Source of the DNA: Brumimicrobium aurantiacum
Lineage (GTDB): Bacteria > Bacteroidota > Bacteroidia > Flavobacteriales_D > Crocinitomicaceae
Assembly (NCBI RefSeq): GCF_003402975.1
Contig: NZ_QURB01000002.1
Span: forward strand, 227,061 to 291,060
Direction of reading: 5' to 3'
Length of the DNA stretch: 64,000 nucleotides
How positions within the stretch are numbered: position 1 is the stretch's first letter; each line of letters begins with the position of its first letter. A program made the position numbers and the translations under genes. The notes below the pieces were generated by a model. It searched no databases and was not told the DNA's origin. It worked only from the letters and a program-made list of their open reading frames with translations. Positions 37,605 to 46,690 of the stretch are shown in pieces.

Positions 37605-38687
37605 AATGTTCTAGCAGTGATAACAGATAGAAAAATTCCTGAACCAAATCTTGCACAGGATGAAATTTTGTACTACTTTGAAGACGTGATTAGTTATTCA
37701 GATTATTATCCGTTTGGAATGCAGATGCCGGGTAGGAACGGAAGTACTGGGGAATATCGTTATGGCTTCCAAGGTCAGGAAGTTGATAATGAGGTAAAAG
37801 GCCCTGGAAACTCCATCAATTACAAGTATAGAATGCACGACCCACGTATTGGTAGGTTCTTTGCGGTGGACCCGTTGGCTTCAGAGTATCCGCATAACTC
37901 ACCGTATGCATTTAGTGAGAATAGAGTGATTGATGGTATTGAATTAGAGGGGTTAGAGTTTTTAGAAAGTGACCAGTATCTTTACTATTTTTCATCTGGT
38001 AAAACGTACATTGCTTTACAGAATTGGTGGTTTTTAGAAAATGAGAAACAGGTAAGTAATCCTGGGTTAGGTAATGGTTATAATAATGAATGTATCGGTT
38101 GTTACCCAGCAGGAGGTAGCAACTTTCAAATGAAAACAGAACTTAAAAAGCAACCTCGACCGGCCGGACCATTTAATAACAAAACTCACGATCCAAATTT
38201 TGTACCCCCTGGTGCTAGAATGTCATATGGAGTGGCGAAAGGACTGTTGGCTGTTGATGCTATAGTAGCGGGATTTACTGGTTATTATAATACTGTTAAT
38301 AGTAATAATGGAAGAGAGGTTAAAAATCAAATTAATTCAACTTTTGAGGATGTATACGATGTCTTGACAATTGCAATTGGTTTGGATTTAATTGAGAAAA
38401 AGTATCAGAATATTCAAGACTTATCAAAAATCGCGAATGTACTTTTGTTTGGACAAACTCATCCTGATCCTGATGTGACACAGGATCAGGATCTAATCGA
38501 TTTAGGATTGTCACTTTACAACTTAATTGCAACGTCAACACATTATTCTCTTAATCCTAATGATTCTGATAATCGAAATATTGATAATACCGTTGCTCCG
38601 CAAATATATAAAGAGTTTAAAATACCTTCTCTATTGCAACAATATCAGGAATTTAAAAAAGAAGAAGAAGAAAAAGAGAAAAAATGA
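37605..38687 (+). CDS. Orphan Rhs core with variable C-terminal toxin region, module 4
   Basis: A truncated Rhs protein. The frame comes out of the palindrome as [16 protein letters not shown], continues [13 protein letters not shown], and contains the complete Rhs-associated core ([55 protein letters not shown]). GTG at 37617 is the first plausible start, giving 356 residues. After the core the sequence is unique (about 120-356), with a Gly/Ala-rich helix ([20 protein letters not shown]) and a charged EEEEKEKK end, and no recognised toxin fold. The upstream YD-repeat shell and secretion signal are absent, so it is a silent or donor cassette rather than a working toxin. Its stop overlaps the next ATG by 4 bases. 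Confidence 0.8.
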   Translation, partial: NVLAVITDRKIPEPNLAQDEILYYFEDVISYSDYYPFGMQMPGRNGSTGEYRYGFQGQEVDNEVKGPGNSINYKYRMHDPRIGRFFAVDPLASEYPHNSPYAFSENRVIDGIELEGLEFLESDQYLYYFSSGKTYIALQNWWFLENEKQVSNPGLGNGYNNECIGCYPAGGSNFQMKTELKKQPRPAGPFNNKTHDPNFVPPGARMSYGVAKGLLAVDAIVAGFTGYYNTVNSNNGREVKNQINSTFEDVYDVLTIAIGLDLIEKKYQNIQDLSKIANVLLFGQTHPDPDVTQDQDLIDLGLSLYNLIATSTHYSLNPNDSDNRNIDNTVAPQIYKEFKIPSLLQQYQEFKKEEEEKEKK

Positions 38688-39106
38688 ATGTAATGATGAA
38701 GTATTCTATTTTAATTGTGATCTTGTCATTTTCAATTGGCTCGTGTTCTGATTATAAAAAAATCAAAAATAAGCTGATATCGTACAATTTATGGTCCATT
38801 GATACAATAAAAAGAAAAGAAAAATATGAATTTATTTTTCCAAGCAGTAATCATTTTGGGTCTAATCTAATGGCCTTCCGTGAAAATGGAGTAATAAGGC
38901 TTCCTATTCCAATAGGTCAATTATATAATAATAATGGAAGATGGGATATAACTGTAAGCAATGATAGCCTATTTTTGGAAGTTTGGGACTCAAGTTTTGA
39001 AGAATTTAATAATGTATATTATATTGAAAGTGAAGTGAAAGATGGTTTAATATTTTTAACCTTAACTTCAGATATATATGTTTTTACCTGTAAAACGGCT
39101 ATATAA
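38684..39106 (+). CDS. Putative immunity lipoprotein, module 4
   Basis: A 140-residue lipoprotein. The signal [18 protein letters not shown] has a lipobox Cys, followed by a beta-rich body ([32 protein letters not shown]). It overlaps the Rhs stop by ATGA, which implies translational coupling with the toxin region. Its 3' end runs directly into the next Rhs core with no palindrome between. The immunity role is inferred from position. Confidence 0.7.
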   Translation: MNVMMKYSILIVILSFSIGSCSDYKKIKNKLISYNLWSIDTIKRKEKYEFIFPSSNHFGSNLMAFRENGVIRLPIPIGQLYNNNGRWDITVSNDSLFLEVWDSSFEEFNNVYYIESEVKDGLIFLTLTSDIYVFTCKTAI

Positions 39107-39113
39107 AACGCAG

Positions 39114-39980
39114 ATGCCGGGTAGAAAATTTCAGCCTGAGGATTATCGTTATGGCTTCCAAGGGCAAGAGAAGGATGATGAAATTAAAGGTCCTGGAAAC
39201 TCTGTAAATTATAAGTACAGAATGCACGATCCGAGAGTCGGAAGGTTCTTTGCGGTGGATCCGTTGGCGGCTGAATATCCGCATAACTCTCCTTATGCGT
39301 TTAGTGAGAATAGTACAATTGCTTTTGTTGAGCTTGAAGGATTGGAACGTATTTATTATTTATGGGGACATGATGAAAAAGGTGAATTAAAAAAGATTTT
39401 TTGGAAAACAGTTTTAGGTTATACTACAGAGGGAGGAGAGTTTAAAACGTACGAGGAAGAATTCATTTTGAGACGATATGATGGTCCATTTTCAAAGGAT
39501 TGGTTGTTTACTGATAGAGAAGAATTTATTGAATTTGATGGGGGCTATTTTGATGTTCTTTGGCATCCAAGTGATGGGTTAATTAGAAGTGAAATAATAG
39601 ATGCTCACGCAGATGCTGCCGGAACTCAAGGAGAGCGTTATAAAATTGCTGAAGGCATACTTGAGATACTAGACCGTCGCGAATGGAGGAGTTATAAACT
39701 TAGACATAAAGCAAGTGTAATTGTTGCTGATTTTCAGAGCAAAGAAAGCGCAATTGAATATTCAAAGGAGTTATTATCAAAGTTTTCTAAAGATGGGTTT
39801 GAACTCTCGGTTATACCAACCGAAGATGGGTATAGCGTATCAACAGGGAGTTTTGATATTGGTAGCATGCAAGAGGCCGTTGATCAAAGAAATGAATTAC
39901 GAGGCGAAGGCTACGTGCGTACAGAAGTTAAAGTAATAGAAACAGAGGTATTGCAAAAAGCAGAAAAAGTTAAGTTATGA
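39114..39980 (+). CDS. Orphan Rhs core with SPOR-like C-terminal region, module 5
   Basis: A second truncated Rhs cassette. It begins [20 protein letters not shown], inside the conserved core, then [20 protein letters not shown] and [20 protein letters not shown]. The variable part is about 190 residues. Its last 85 (ASVIVADFQSKESAIEYSKE ... PTEDGYSVSTGSF ... GYVRTEVKVIE) look like a SPOR fold, a peptidoglycan-binding domain. An in-frame ATG at 39078 lies inside the preceding immunity gene and was not used. It lacks the upstream Rhs shell. The stop overlaps the next gene by ATGA. Confidence 0.78.
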   Translation: MPGRKFQPEDYRYGFQGQEKDDEIKGPGNSVNYKYRMHDPRVGRFFAVDPLAAEYPHNSPYAFSENSTIAFVELEGLERIYYLWGHDEKGELKKIFWKTVLGYTTEGGEFKTYEEEFILRRYDGPFSKDWLFTDREEFIEFDGGYFDVLWHPSDGLIRSEIIDAHADAAGTQGERYKIAEGILEILDRREWRSYKLRHKASVIVADFQSKESAIEYSKELLSKFSKDGFELSVIPTEDGYSVSTGSFDIGSMQEAVDQRNELRGEGYVRTEVKVIETEVLQKAEKVKL

Positions 39981-40363
39981 AATTAATGTTAATTACTTGT
40001 TTAACCATCATATTAATTGCATGTTCTGAACCATACAGTTCAAAACCACCTAGTGAACTATATAATAGATGGTATATGATTGAATTGTTGGATGAAAATG
40101 GAGAAATTCAAAACCTTGAGAAATGCACGCATTATTTGGAGTTTTTTGCAGACGGAAATTATAATTCAGGGGGGTACGTAAAGGACAGTGGTAGATGGAA
40201 CTTTGATCCAAAAAACAAAAGCATCACATTGAAAGATAAATTAAAATTTGAAATACTAATGTTAAGGCATGACACCTTGAAGTATACTGCCCGAAGAGGT
40301 AATAAAAGTATGACTTCAATTAATGTTACTCATGAGCATTGTGATGATATAATTAAAAAATAG
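39977..40363 (+). CDS. Putative immunity lipoprotein, module 5
   Basis: A 128-residue lipoprotein with signal MKLMLITCLTIILIAC and a lipobox Cys. The body resembles lipocalin-like small Bacteroidota lipoproteins: LYNRWYMIELLDENGE, then LEFFADGNYNSGGYVKDSGR with the W-to-GRWNF pattern. It overlaps the Rhs stop by four bases. An immunity role is inferred from context. Confidence 0.7.
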   Translation: MKLMLITCLTIILIACSEPYSSKPPSELYNRWYMIELLDENGEIQNLEKCTHYLEFFADGNYNSGGYVKDSGRWNFDPKNKSITLKDKLKFEILMLRHDTLKYTARRGNKSMTSINVTHEHCDDIIKK

Positions 40364-40687
40364 GATCCGTCGCTACATGGGTATCCAAATGCGCACTCTA
40401 CATCATTCCCCCCGCTCGTGCGAGATTCCATCTCGTTCGCGGGGTATTGATTTGTATGCCCGCACATTCCACGTAATACCGCCGCTACTCCCGAGACAAA
40501 AGCGAATAACCTACTTCGTTGTAACGAAGTAGGTTAAGAAACAAAGGGTTATGGGTTAGTAAATTCTAATCGACTATTTGATAAAGTTTTGTTCTTTGAA
40601 ATATAAAAGTTGAGCTAAAGATTTAGTTGTAATGGAGTAAGAGATTATATGCACAGAAGGGTTCTAAACCAAGATGAGTAATATTAT
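40364..40687. repeat. Non-coding gap with two palindromes
   Basis: 40410-40444 is a REP-like palindrome (CCCCGCTCGTGCGAGA against TCTCGTTCGCGGGG). 40507-40536 is a different, perfect 30-base palindrome (arms TAACCTACTTCGTT, 2-base centre). The rest holds no recognised gene or site. Confidence 0.7.
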
Positions 40688-41743
40688 CTACTTACAAATA
40701 TCAATCTCGCAGTTCACTGATTTGTTTTGTTGGATTCTATTCTTCTTCGCTTCGAGTTTTTGCTGTTTAAAATCAAGATTTACTTCTTCAGAAGAATAGC
40801 ATTCCATTGGGGTGAGACCAGATAAAGAACCATGTGGTCGGATAGTGTTATAATCATTGATAATTTCTTCCAGACATTGAATTAGCTTATCAAGTGTGTG
40901 TGGCAGTTTTTTCCGTAAATACCGTTTAATAATTTTGTTAACCGCTTCTACAGCTGAGTTGGAGAACCTTACTTCTTTTAAAGCAAGTAATTTAATGATT
41001 TCTGGTGTTTCTAAGTTGTAGAGGAAATCCTCCACCAAAATATTATTGTTTTCTCCACCACCATCAGTTATGAGAGAAGTTGTTTGTAAATTTGGGTGGT
41101 GTTTTTGAATATTTACAACAGCATTTTGAAGTGCAGCTTTTGCATTTTTACCATCTTTTCTAAGAGATACATTCCAACCGAGTATGGCTTTAGAAAAATT
41201 ATCACAAACAAGAATTATGGCTGCTTTGATTCCATTAGATAACGGCCAGAATGTTGTGTCTATATGAATAAATTCATTAGGCTTTGTTGTAATAATTGGG
41301 TTGTAATATTCTTCAGATGACTTTCTCCATTTGCGCTTTAAACTCAGTAAATTAGTGTATTTGTAGAATGTACTCAATGAAATAAAAAGACGGTTATTTC
41401 TTATTGCATGGTAGTAAATAGAAGCAGCAGGCCAACATTCAAAACTCTGATTCTTGTATAAAGATTTTATGGTTTCAATTTCATTTATTGCTAATTGTAG
41501 AGGATGTCTTTTGAAACAAAGACTTGATGGAGAGATACCACACTTTACCTTTTCTTTGTTTGACCAACTATAAAAAGTATTTGGAGAAATAGACAGAAGT
41601 TTGAAGACTGTTTTTCTAGGAAATGATTGAAACATCTGCTGTAAGCAATTCATTGTTATTTGTTTGTGTTCTTCAGTCTTTGTTAGAACTGGTGTAACTA
41701 TGCATGATAACTGGATCCAAATTTTAGTAATTACGAACACCAA
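40688..41743 (-). CDS. IS3-like DDE transposase (rve integrase core), probably lacking a native start
   Basis: An integrase-core transposase of 351 residues from GTG 41743. A helix-turn-helix region (KTVFKLLSISPNTFYSWSNK) precedes the DDE core: first Asp in FIHIDTTFWPL, second Asp in SLITDGGGENN, Glu in RFSNSAVEAVNKIIKRYL. The end is NDYNTIRPHGSLSGLTPMEC, as in IS3 OrfB. The frame stays open upstream (PAWGHEVGLLQRDAIEQ...) into the palindrome at 41821-41880 with no ATG, so its 5' end appears to have been cut or joined by that element. No terminal inverted repeats were identified. Activity is doubtful. Confidence 0.82.
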   Translation of the reverse strand: MVFVITKIWIQLSCIVTPVLTKTEEHKQITMNCLQQMFQSFPRKTVFKLLSISPNTFYSWSNKEKVKCGISPSSLCFKRHPLQLAINEIETIKSLYKNQSFECWPAASIYYHAIRNNRLFISLSTFYKYTNLLSLKRKWRKSSEEYYNPIITTKPNEFIHIDTTFWPLSNGIKAAIILVCDNFSKAILGWNVSLRKDGKNAKAALQNAVVNIQKHHPNLQTTSLITDGGGENNNILVEDFLYNLETPEIIKLLALKEVRFSNSAVEAVNKIIKRYLRKKLPHTLDKLIQCLEEIINDYNTIRPHGSLSGLTPMECYSSEEVNLDFKQQKLEAKKNRIQQNKSVNCEIDICK

Positions 41744-41820
41744 TTGTTTTAGTCTTTTATGTTCTTGGAAGATTTCAAATTGTTCTATTGCATCTCTTTG
41801 AAGCAGGCCGACCTCATGTC

Positions 41821-41940
41821 CCCAAGCTGGCGCGAGATCCGACAGCTGTACGGATTAGCGCAGCTTCTCGTGGTCTTGGGACAAAACAGTTCCTCCACTT
41901 AGTAGTAGCAGTAGTAGTGATGTAGGTATTTGAAAATATG
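41821..41940 (+). mobile_element. Truncated RAYT element derivative
   Basis: A full left-type palindrome (41821-41880: CCCAAGCTGGCGCGAGATCC ... CAGCTTCTCGTGGTCTTGGG) is followed at 41911-41938 by the RAYT 3'-end signature GTAGGTATTTGAAAATAT. There is no transposase gene and no right palindrome. It borders the 5' end of the IS3-like gene. The remaining 41941-42050 holds nothing recognisable. Confidence 0.6.
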
Positions 41941-42050
41941 CAATTCTATTATCTGGTGTGGATGGACGTTTTATAAAACTTACGTACCAGATAAATTGCT
42001 TTTGCTTAAGAGCAAAAGAGGTGAAAGGAGAAACACTTCAACTCTGATTC

Positions 42051-42080
42051 TTGTTCAAGCTTTCAATCTTTTTATCTTTA
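42051..42080 (+). promoter_or_regulatory. Candidate promoter of the UvrA-like gene
   Basis: TTG at 42051, a 19-base spacer and TATCTTTA at 42073-42080 (one mismatch to TAnnTTTG), 24 bases before the ATG. Confidence 0.45.
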
Positions 42081-42104
42081 TTCTTTTTAAAAAGCGAATT
42101 CTTC

Positions 42105-45100
42105 ATGAAAATTATCAATGCCCATCAAAACAATCTGAAAAACATCAGTTTAGAAATTCCAGAACATCAACTTATTGCTGTGACAGGTTTGTCGGGTTCG
42201 GGAAAATCTTCTTTGGCGATGAATTGCATAGCAAATGAAGGATATCGCTACTTTTTGGAAAGTTTGCCGGCTTATAGTCAGCAGAATCACTTGCGAATTC
42301 CAACGGCTGAAATGGATGACATTACTCATCTTCCGCCAGTTATTAAGGTCGAACAAACCAAACGTTTTCAATCGGTGAATACTACTTTCGGGACTTTATC
42401 GGAGTTGACTGCTGTTTTTAGAATTCTATTTGCTCGTTATTCTTCTCATGAAAAAATGAGTAAATCTTTGTTTTCTTTTAATCATCCACGAGGCGCTTGC
42501 GAAGTATGTAATGGAATTGGAGAAGAGGAATTTATTGATGTAAATAAATTGATTGGAGATGAAAAATTAACGTTAAGAGAAGGAGCGATAGTTACCACTT
42601 TACCAAATGGTTATATTGTTTATTCTCAAGTAACTGTTGAAGAGTTAAATCGTTTGTGTGAAGCACATGGATTTAATGTCGATATTCCTTGGAAAGATTT
42701 AACCGAGGAACAACAAAACGTTGTTTTGTCAGGTAGCGATCGCATTAAAGTGTATTACGGTAAACACAGTATTGAGTCGCGATTAAGGTGGCAAGGACTC
42801 AAAGCAAAACCACGTGAAGAAGGTTTTTACAAAGGTGTTTTACCCATTATGAGTGATATCCTCAAAAGAGATAGGAATCCGAATATTTTAAAATTTGTGA
42901 GTTCACGTGAATGCCCAAGTTGTCATGGAGCTCGTATAAAAGCTGAACATCTCAAATTTAAATGGAAAGGGCATAACTTTAATTCTTGGATGAATTTTAG
43001 TTTAAATGAATTGTGTGAAAAACTTGAAAATCAAGACTTAAACGTAGGAGAGGAGGTGCTCGTGGAACAACTAAAAACCAAACTCTATGATTTAATACGC
43101 CTTGGTATGGAAGGGTATAGTCTTAACTCTCCGAGTATTGAAATTTCTTCTGGTGATGCACAAAGAATTAAATTAATCAACCAAGTAAACACCCATTTAC
43201 AAGGTATTCTCTATGTGTTTGATGAACCGTCTATTGGACTTTCTAGGCGTTATCAAAGTTATTTGCTTTATATCTTCAAACGGTTGATTTCAAAAGGAAA
43301 TACGGTCATGGTGGTGGAACATGATTTGGATTTTATTCAAACCGCCGATTGGATTGTTGAATTGGGACCAGCTGCTGGAGTCAATGGTGGAGAAATCGTT
43401 TACAATGGTACCTCAACTAATTTCCTTAAATCCAAAAACTTAAATAGTCCAACCCTAAAAGCAATTCAAGCAGACAAAATACCTGCAACACATTCACCTC
43501 AAATTCAAAAAGCCAATTCATTTAAACCTGAATTACAAAAATTGCATGTAATTGTTAGGAAAACAACCCATTTAATGGATAGAATTGAAAGCTTTTGTAG
43601 TGAAAATAACTTCAATTATATCACAGTTACTGATCAACCCATTGGAAAAACACCTAGAAGTAATCCTTCTACTTATACGGGTTTAGCAGATAAAATAAGG
43701 GATTTAATGGCTAAAACTCCTCAAGCTAAGTCACTAAAATTGAAAAAAGGCGACTTTTCATTCAATAACAAATCTGGTCGATGTGAAGCATGTGAAGGAG
43801 CGGGTGTTATTACACTGTCGATGAATGTGCTGGGGAATATCAATCAAATCTGTCCGACTTGTAACGGTAAGCGTTTTAAATCACATGTTTTGCAGGTTGA
43901 ATGGAAGGAAAAGAACATTGCGGATATTTATGATTTGACGATTGAAGAAGCACTTGAGTTTTTTGATGCTGAAAAGAAAATTATTGCAATTCTCACCTTA
44001 ATGATTCAACTTGGATTAGGGTATATCAAATTAGGTCAGCCTTCAAATACCTTGTCTGGAGGTGAGGCGCAACGTATAAAGTTGACAAAGTATTTTGCAA
44101 AAAAGTCTACCAAAACGATACTTATCCTGGATGAACCGAGTATAGGATTACATTATCAAAATGCGCAACAATTAATCTCTGCTTTACATGCGTTAAAAAG
44201 TAGTACAGCTGGAATAGTTTGTTTTGAAAATCATCAACTTTTTCAAAAAGAATGTGATCTCTTATTGGATAATTCCCTAGCATTTAAGCCAATTGAACTT
44301 GAGAAAATCACGCATCAAAAACGTGATGAAATCATCATTAAAGGTGCAAAAACACATCAATTAAAAGACCTTAACCTGAACATTCCTAAACATAAATTAA
44401 CGGTGGTGACCGGAATTTCTGGTTCGGGTAAGTCTTCATTAGTGATTGATACACTACATGGTTATGGAATGCAAGAAATGAGTAAACAATTTTCGAGTTA
44501 TCAGCAATCGAGGGTTGGAGCAAATTACCAATTCGACGTTGAAAGTATTTCTGGATTAACACCAACGATTTGTATCACAAGGAAAGATGCTAATTTTGGA
44601 TTACGCACAGATATTGCCAAACAAACGGGAATTGATCGGGTTTTAAGGTTTGTTTTTTCACGAAAAGCGATGTTTGAAGGGGAAGAATTGACCGCAAGTC
44701 ATTTTTCTAATGCACATGAATTGGGCCGATGTCCTGTTTGTGAAGGAGTCGGTGAGGAGTTGTTACCAGATTTAAATAAAATTGTGTTAAACGAAAAATT
44801 AAGCATCACAACTGGTCTTTTCGAACATAACAAAGCATTGGATTATTATGGGAATTCTGGTAGTCAGTATATGGCCATTTTAAAAGAAGTTGGAAAAGAA
44901 AATGGGCTTTCATTAGAAACTAAATTTGCAGATTTAACGGAGAAACAAGTTGATTTAATTTTAAATGGAACAGGCACAAAAGAATGGAGTACATCTTGGG
45001 AGTTTAAAACCAAAACGAGAACAGGAAGTCAGGAGATTACAATGACTTATGATGGGATTTTCAACTATCTAAAGGAGGAATATTACAAAACACGGAAGAA

Positions 45101-46601
45101 TAAGAATATTAAAAATCTACGTGCTTTGTTGACTTTTAAAAAATGTTCGACTTGCGAAGGAAGTGGATTATTAAAAGACCGTTTAAATGTAAAATTCGCA
45201 GGTAAATCAATTCATGAGGTAAAATCTTTGAATTTCAGTCAATTGAAAGAGTGGCTATTGATGAAAACGGATGATTTAGAAGCCATTGACCATAAATTAA
45301 AAGAACATTTATATTCAAAAGTTGAATTAACATTAAAACGAGCAAAGCAACTTCATATTGATCATTTGCAATTGAATAGAAAATCGGCTACGCTTTCTGG
45401 TGGAGAGAATCAACGTGTTGAATTAATCAAACAGTTGAATAGTCCACTCACTGGAATAACTTACTTGTTGGATGAACCTTCTGCTGGACTTTCGAACGAT
45501 AATATTCCAGATTTAATTTCGATTTTAAATGACTTAATTGCCAAAGGAAATACGGTGGTTGTAATTGAGCATAACAAAGAAATTATGTTTGCCGCATCAC
45601 ATTTAATCGAGTTAGGACCCAAAGCAGGAAAGTTTGGAGGAATAATAACTTACGAAGGTTCGCCATTAGGTATACTTCAACAAGAAAATTGCCATCCTTT
45701 CTTAAAAAGTTCTGACAAGAAAATAAGTTCAAAAGAATCAAAAACGCACATTTCCTTTCAGGATATTTCACGTTATACTTTGGTAAAGTCAAGTATATCA
45801 ATTCCAGTAGGAGGAATTACAGCCATTACAGGTAAATCGGGAGTTGGAAAAACAACTTTGGTTAAAGAAGTCTTGATGCCGAGCATTTTGAGTGGAAAAC
45901 CGGTTTATTGTAGCGCCTTTGAATCGCCTAAACAATATGAAGGCGTACATTTTTTTGAAACAAAGAAATTAAGAACACATTCCGCGACATTATTGGTTGA
46001 TTATTTGGGCTTTTTAACTGATGTCACAAAGGTTTTTGCTAAGAAAAGCACCTTAAAAGTAAAGGACTTCTCCTATAAAACAAAAACGAGTCAATGTCCG
46101 ATATGTAAAGGAAAAGGCTATACTGAAACCAGTTTGGACGTTGCCTCAAATGCCATAGAAATATGTGAAGAGTGCGAAGGTAAACGCTATCAACCATTTG
46201 TTCTAGAATATGAAGTTGAAGGGATGAACATAGCCGAAGTTTTAGACTTGAATCTAAATGAAATTCATACCTGGTTAGCCAACCATAAAGTGAAATCGAA
46301 AGTCATAAAATCCTTGGATCAATTGGCAGCAATAGGTTTGGATCATCTTTCCTTAGCGCAAAGCGTACAATCCTTATCATCAGGTGAAAAACAAAGGTTA
46401 CTGCTGTTAAATTGGTTGCAAGACGCACCTAAAGATCAGTTGTTTATTTTAGACGAACCGAGTATTGGTCTACATTATGCTGATATTGATTTGTTGTTAA
46501 ACATCCTCGAAAAATTAGCGATAGAGAATGATGTTTTGGTTATAGAGCATAATTTGTATTTGTTGGAGAAAATAGGGAGACAATTACGAATTGAGAATTG
46601 A
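42105..46601 (+). CDS. Double-length UvrA-like ATPase (two fused UvrA-like halves)
   Basis: A 1498-residue soluble protein built from two UvrA-like halves (about 1-740 and 741-1498). Half 1 has Walker A GLSGSGKSS, zinc-type CEVCNGIG and CPSCHGA, signature SSGDAQRIKL with FDEPSIGLS, then a second ABC unit whose Walker A is not recognisable, but which keeps CEACEGAG/CPTCNGKRF, LSGGEAQRIKL and LDEPSIGLH. Half 2 has GISGSGKSS, CPVCEGVG, CSTCEGSG, LSGGENQRVEL, then GKSGVGKTT, CPICKGKG/CEECEGKRY, LSSGEKQRLLL and LDEPSIGLH. Canonical UvrA is about 940 residues and works as a dimer. Each half here is near 750, the size of UvrA2-type paralogues that lack the UvrB-binding domain. DNA-damage recognition or drug tolerance is likely but unproven. 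ATG 42105 was preferred over a TTG 18 codons upstream inside the promoter. Confidence 0.88.
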   Translation: MKIINAHQNNLKNISLEIPEHQLIAVTGLSGSGKSSLAMNCIANEGYRYFLESLPAYSQQNHLRIPTAEMDDITHLPPVIKVEQTKRFQSVNTTFGTLSELTAVFRILFARYSSHEKMSKSLFSFNHPRGACEVCNGIGEEEFIDVNKLIGDEKLTLREGAIVTTLPNGYIVYSQVTVEELNRLCEAHGFNVDIPWKDLTEEQQNVVLSGSDRIKVYYGKHSIESRLRWQGLKAKPREEGFYKGVLPIMSDILKRDRNPNILKFVSSRECPSCHGARIKAEHLKFKWKGHNFNSWMNFSLNELCEKLENQDLNVGEEVLVEQLKTKLYDLIRLGMEGYSLNSPSIEISSGDAQRIKLINQVNTHLQGILYVFDEPSIGLSRRYQSYLLYIFKRLISKGNTVMVVEHDLDFIQTADWIVELGPAAGVNGGEIVYNGTSTNFLKSKNLNSPTLKAIQADKIPATHSPQIQKANSFKPELQKLHVIVRKTTHLMDRIESFCSENNFNYITVTDQPIGKTPRSNPSTYTGLADKIRDLMAKTPQAKSLKLKKGDFSFNNKSGRCEACEGAGVITLSMNVLGNINQICPTCNGKRFKSHVLQVEWKEKNIADIYDLTIEEALEFFDAEKKIIAILTLMIQLGLGYIKLGQPSNTLSGGEAQRIKLTKYFAKKSTKTILILDEPSIGLHYQNAQQLISALHALKSSTAGIVCFENHQLFQKECDLLLDNSLAFKPIELEKITHQKRDEIIIKGAKTHQLKDLNLNIPKHKLTVVTGISGSGKSSLVIDTLHGYGMQEMSKQFSSYQQSRVGANYQFDVESISGLTPTICITRKDANFGLRTDIAKQTGIDRVLRFVFSRKAMFEGEELTASHFSNAHELGRCPVCEGVGEELLPDLNKIVLNEKLSITTGLFEHNKALDYYGNSGSQYMAILKEVGKENGLSLETKFADLTEKQVDLILNGTGTKEWSTSWEFKTKTRTGSQEITMTYDGIFNYLKEEYYKTRKNKNIKNLRALLTFKKCSTCEGSGLLKDRLNVKFAGKSIHEVKSLNFSQLKEWLLMKTDDLEAIDHKLKEHLYSKVELTLKRAKQLHIDHLQLNRKSATLSGGENQRVELIKQLNSPLTGITYLLDEPSAGLSNDNIPDLISILNDLIAKGNTVVVIEHNKEIMFAASHLIELGPKAGKFGGIITYEGSPLGILQQENCHPFLKSSDKKISSKESKTHISFQDISRYTLVKSSISIPVGGITAITGKSGVGKTTLVKEVLMPSILSGKPVYCSAFESPKQYEGVHFFETKKLRTHSATLLVDYLGFLTDVTKVFAKKSTLKVKDFSYKTKTSQCPICKGKGYTETSLDVASNAIEICEECEGKRYQPFVLEYEVEGMNIAEVLDLNLNEIHTWLANHKVKSKVIKSLDQLAAIGLDHLSLAQSVQSLSSGEKQRLLLLNWLQDAPKDQLFILDEPSIGLHYADIDLLLNILEKLAIENDVLVIEHNLYLLEKIGRQLRIEN

Positions 46602-46690
46602 AAATTACGAATTTCAGGACAGAGGAGATAGCTTAAAGATTAGCACTCTAAATAGTTATAAAGTTTAAATAATAAAAAGCAATGTTAAAT

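Noticed and set aside
41930-42238. A forward frame entering the UvrA-like gene
   Set aside because: It overlaps the UvrA-like coding start out of phase and begins in the RAYT 3'-end remnant.
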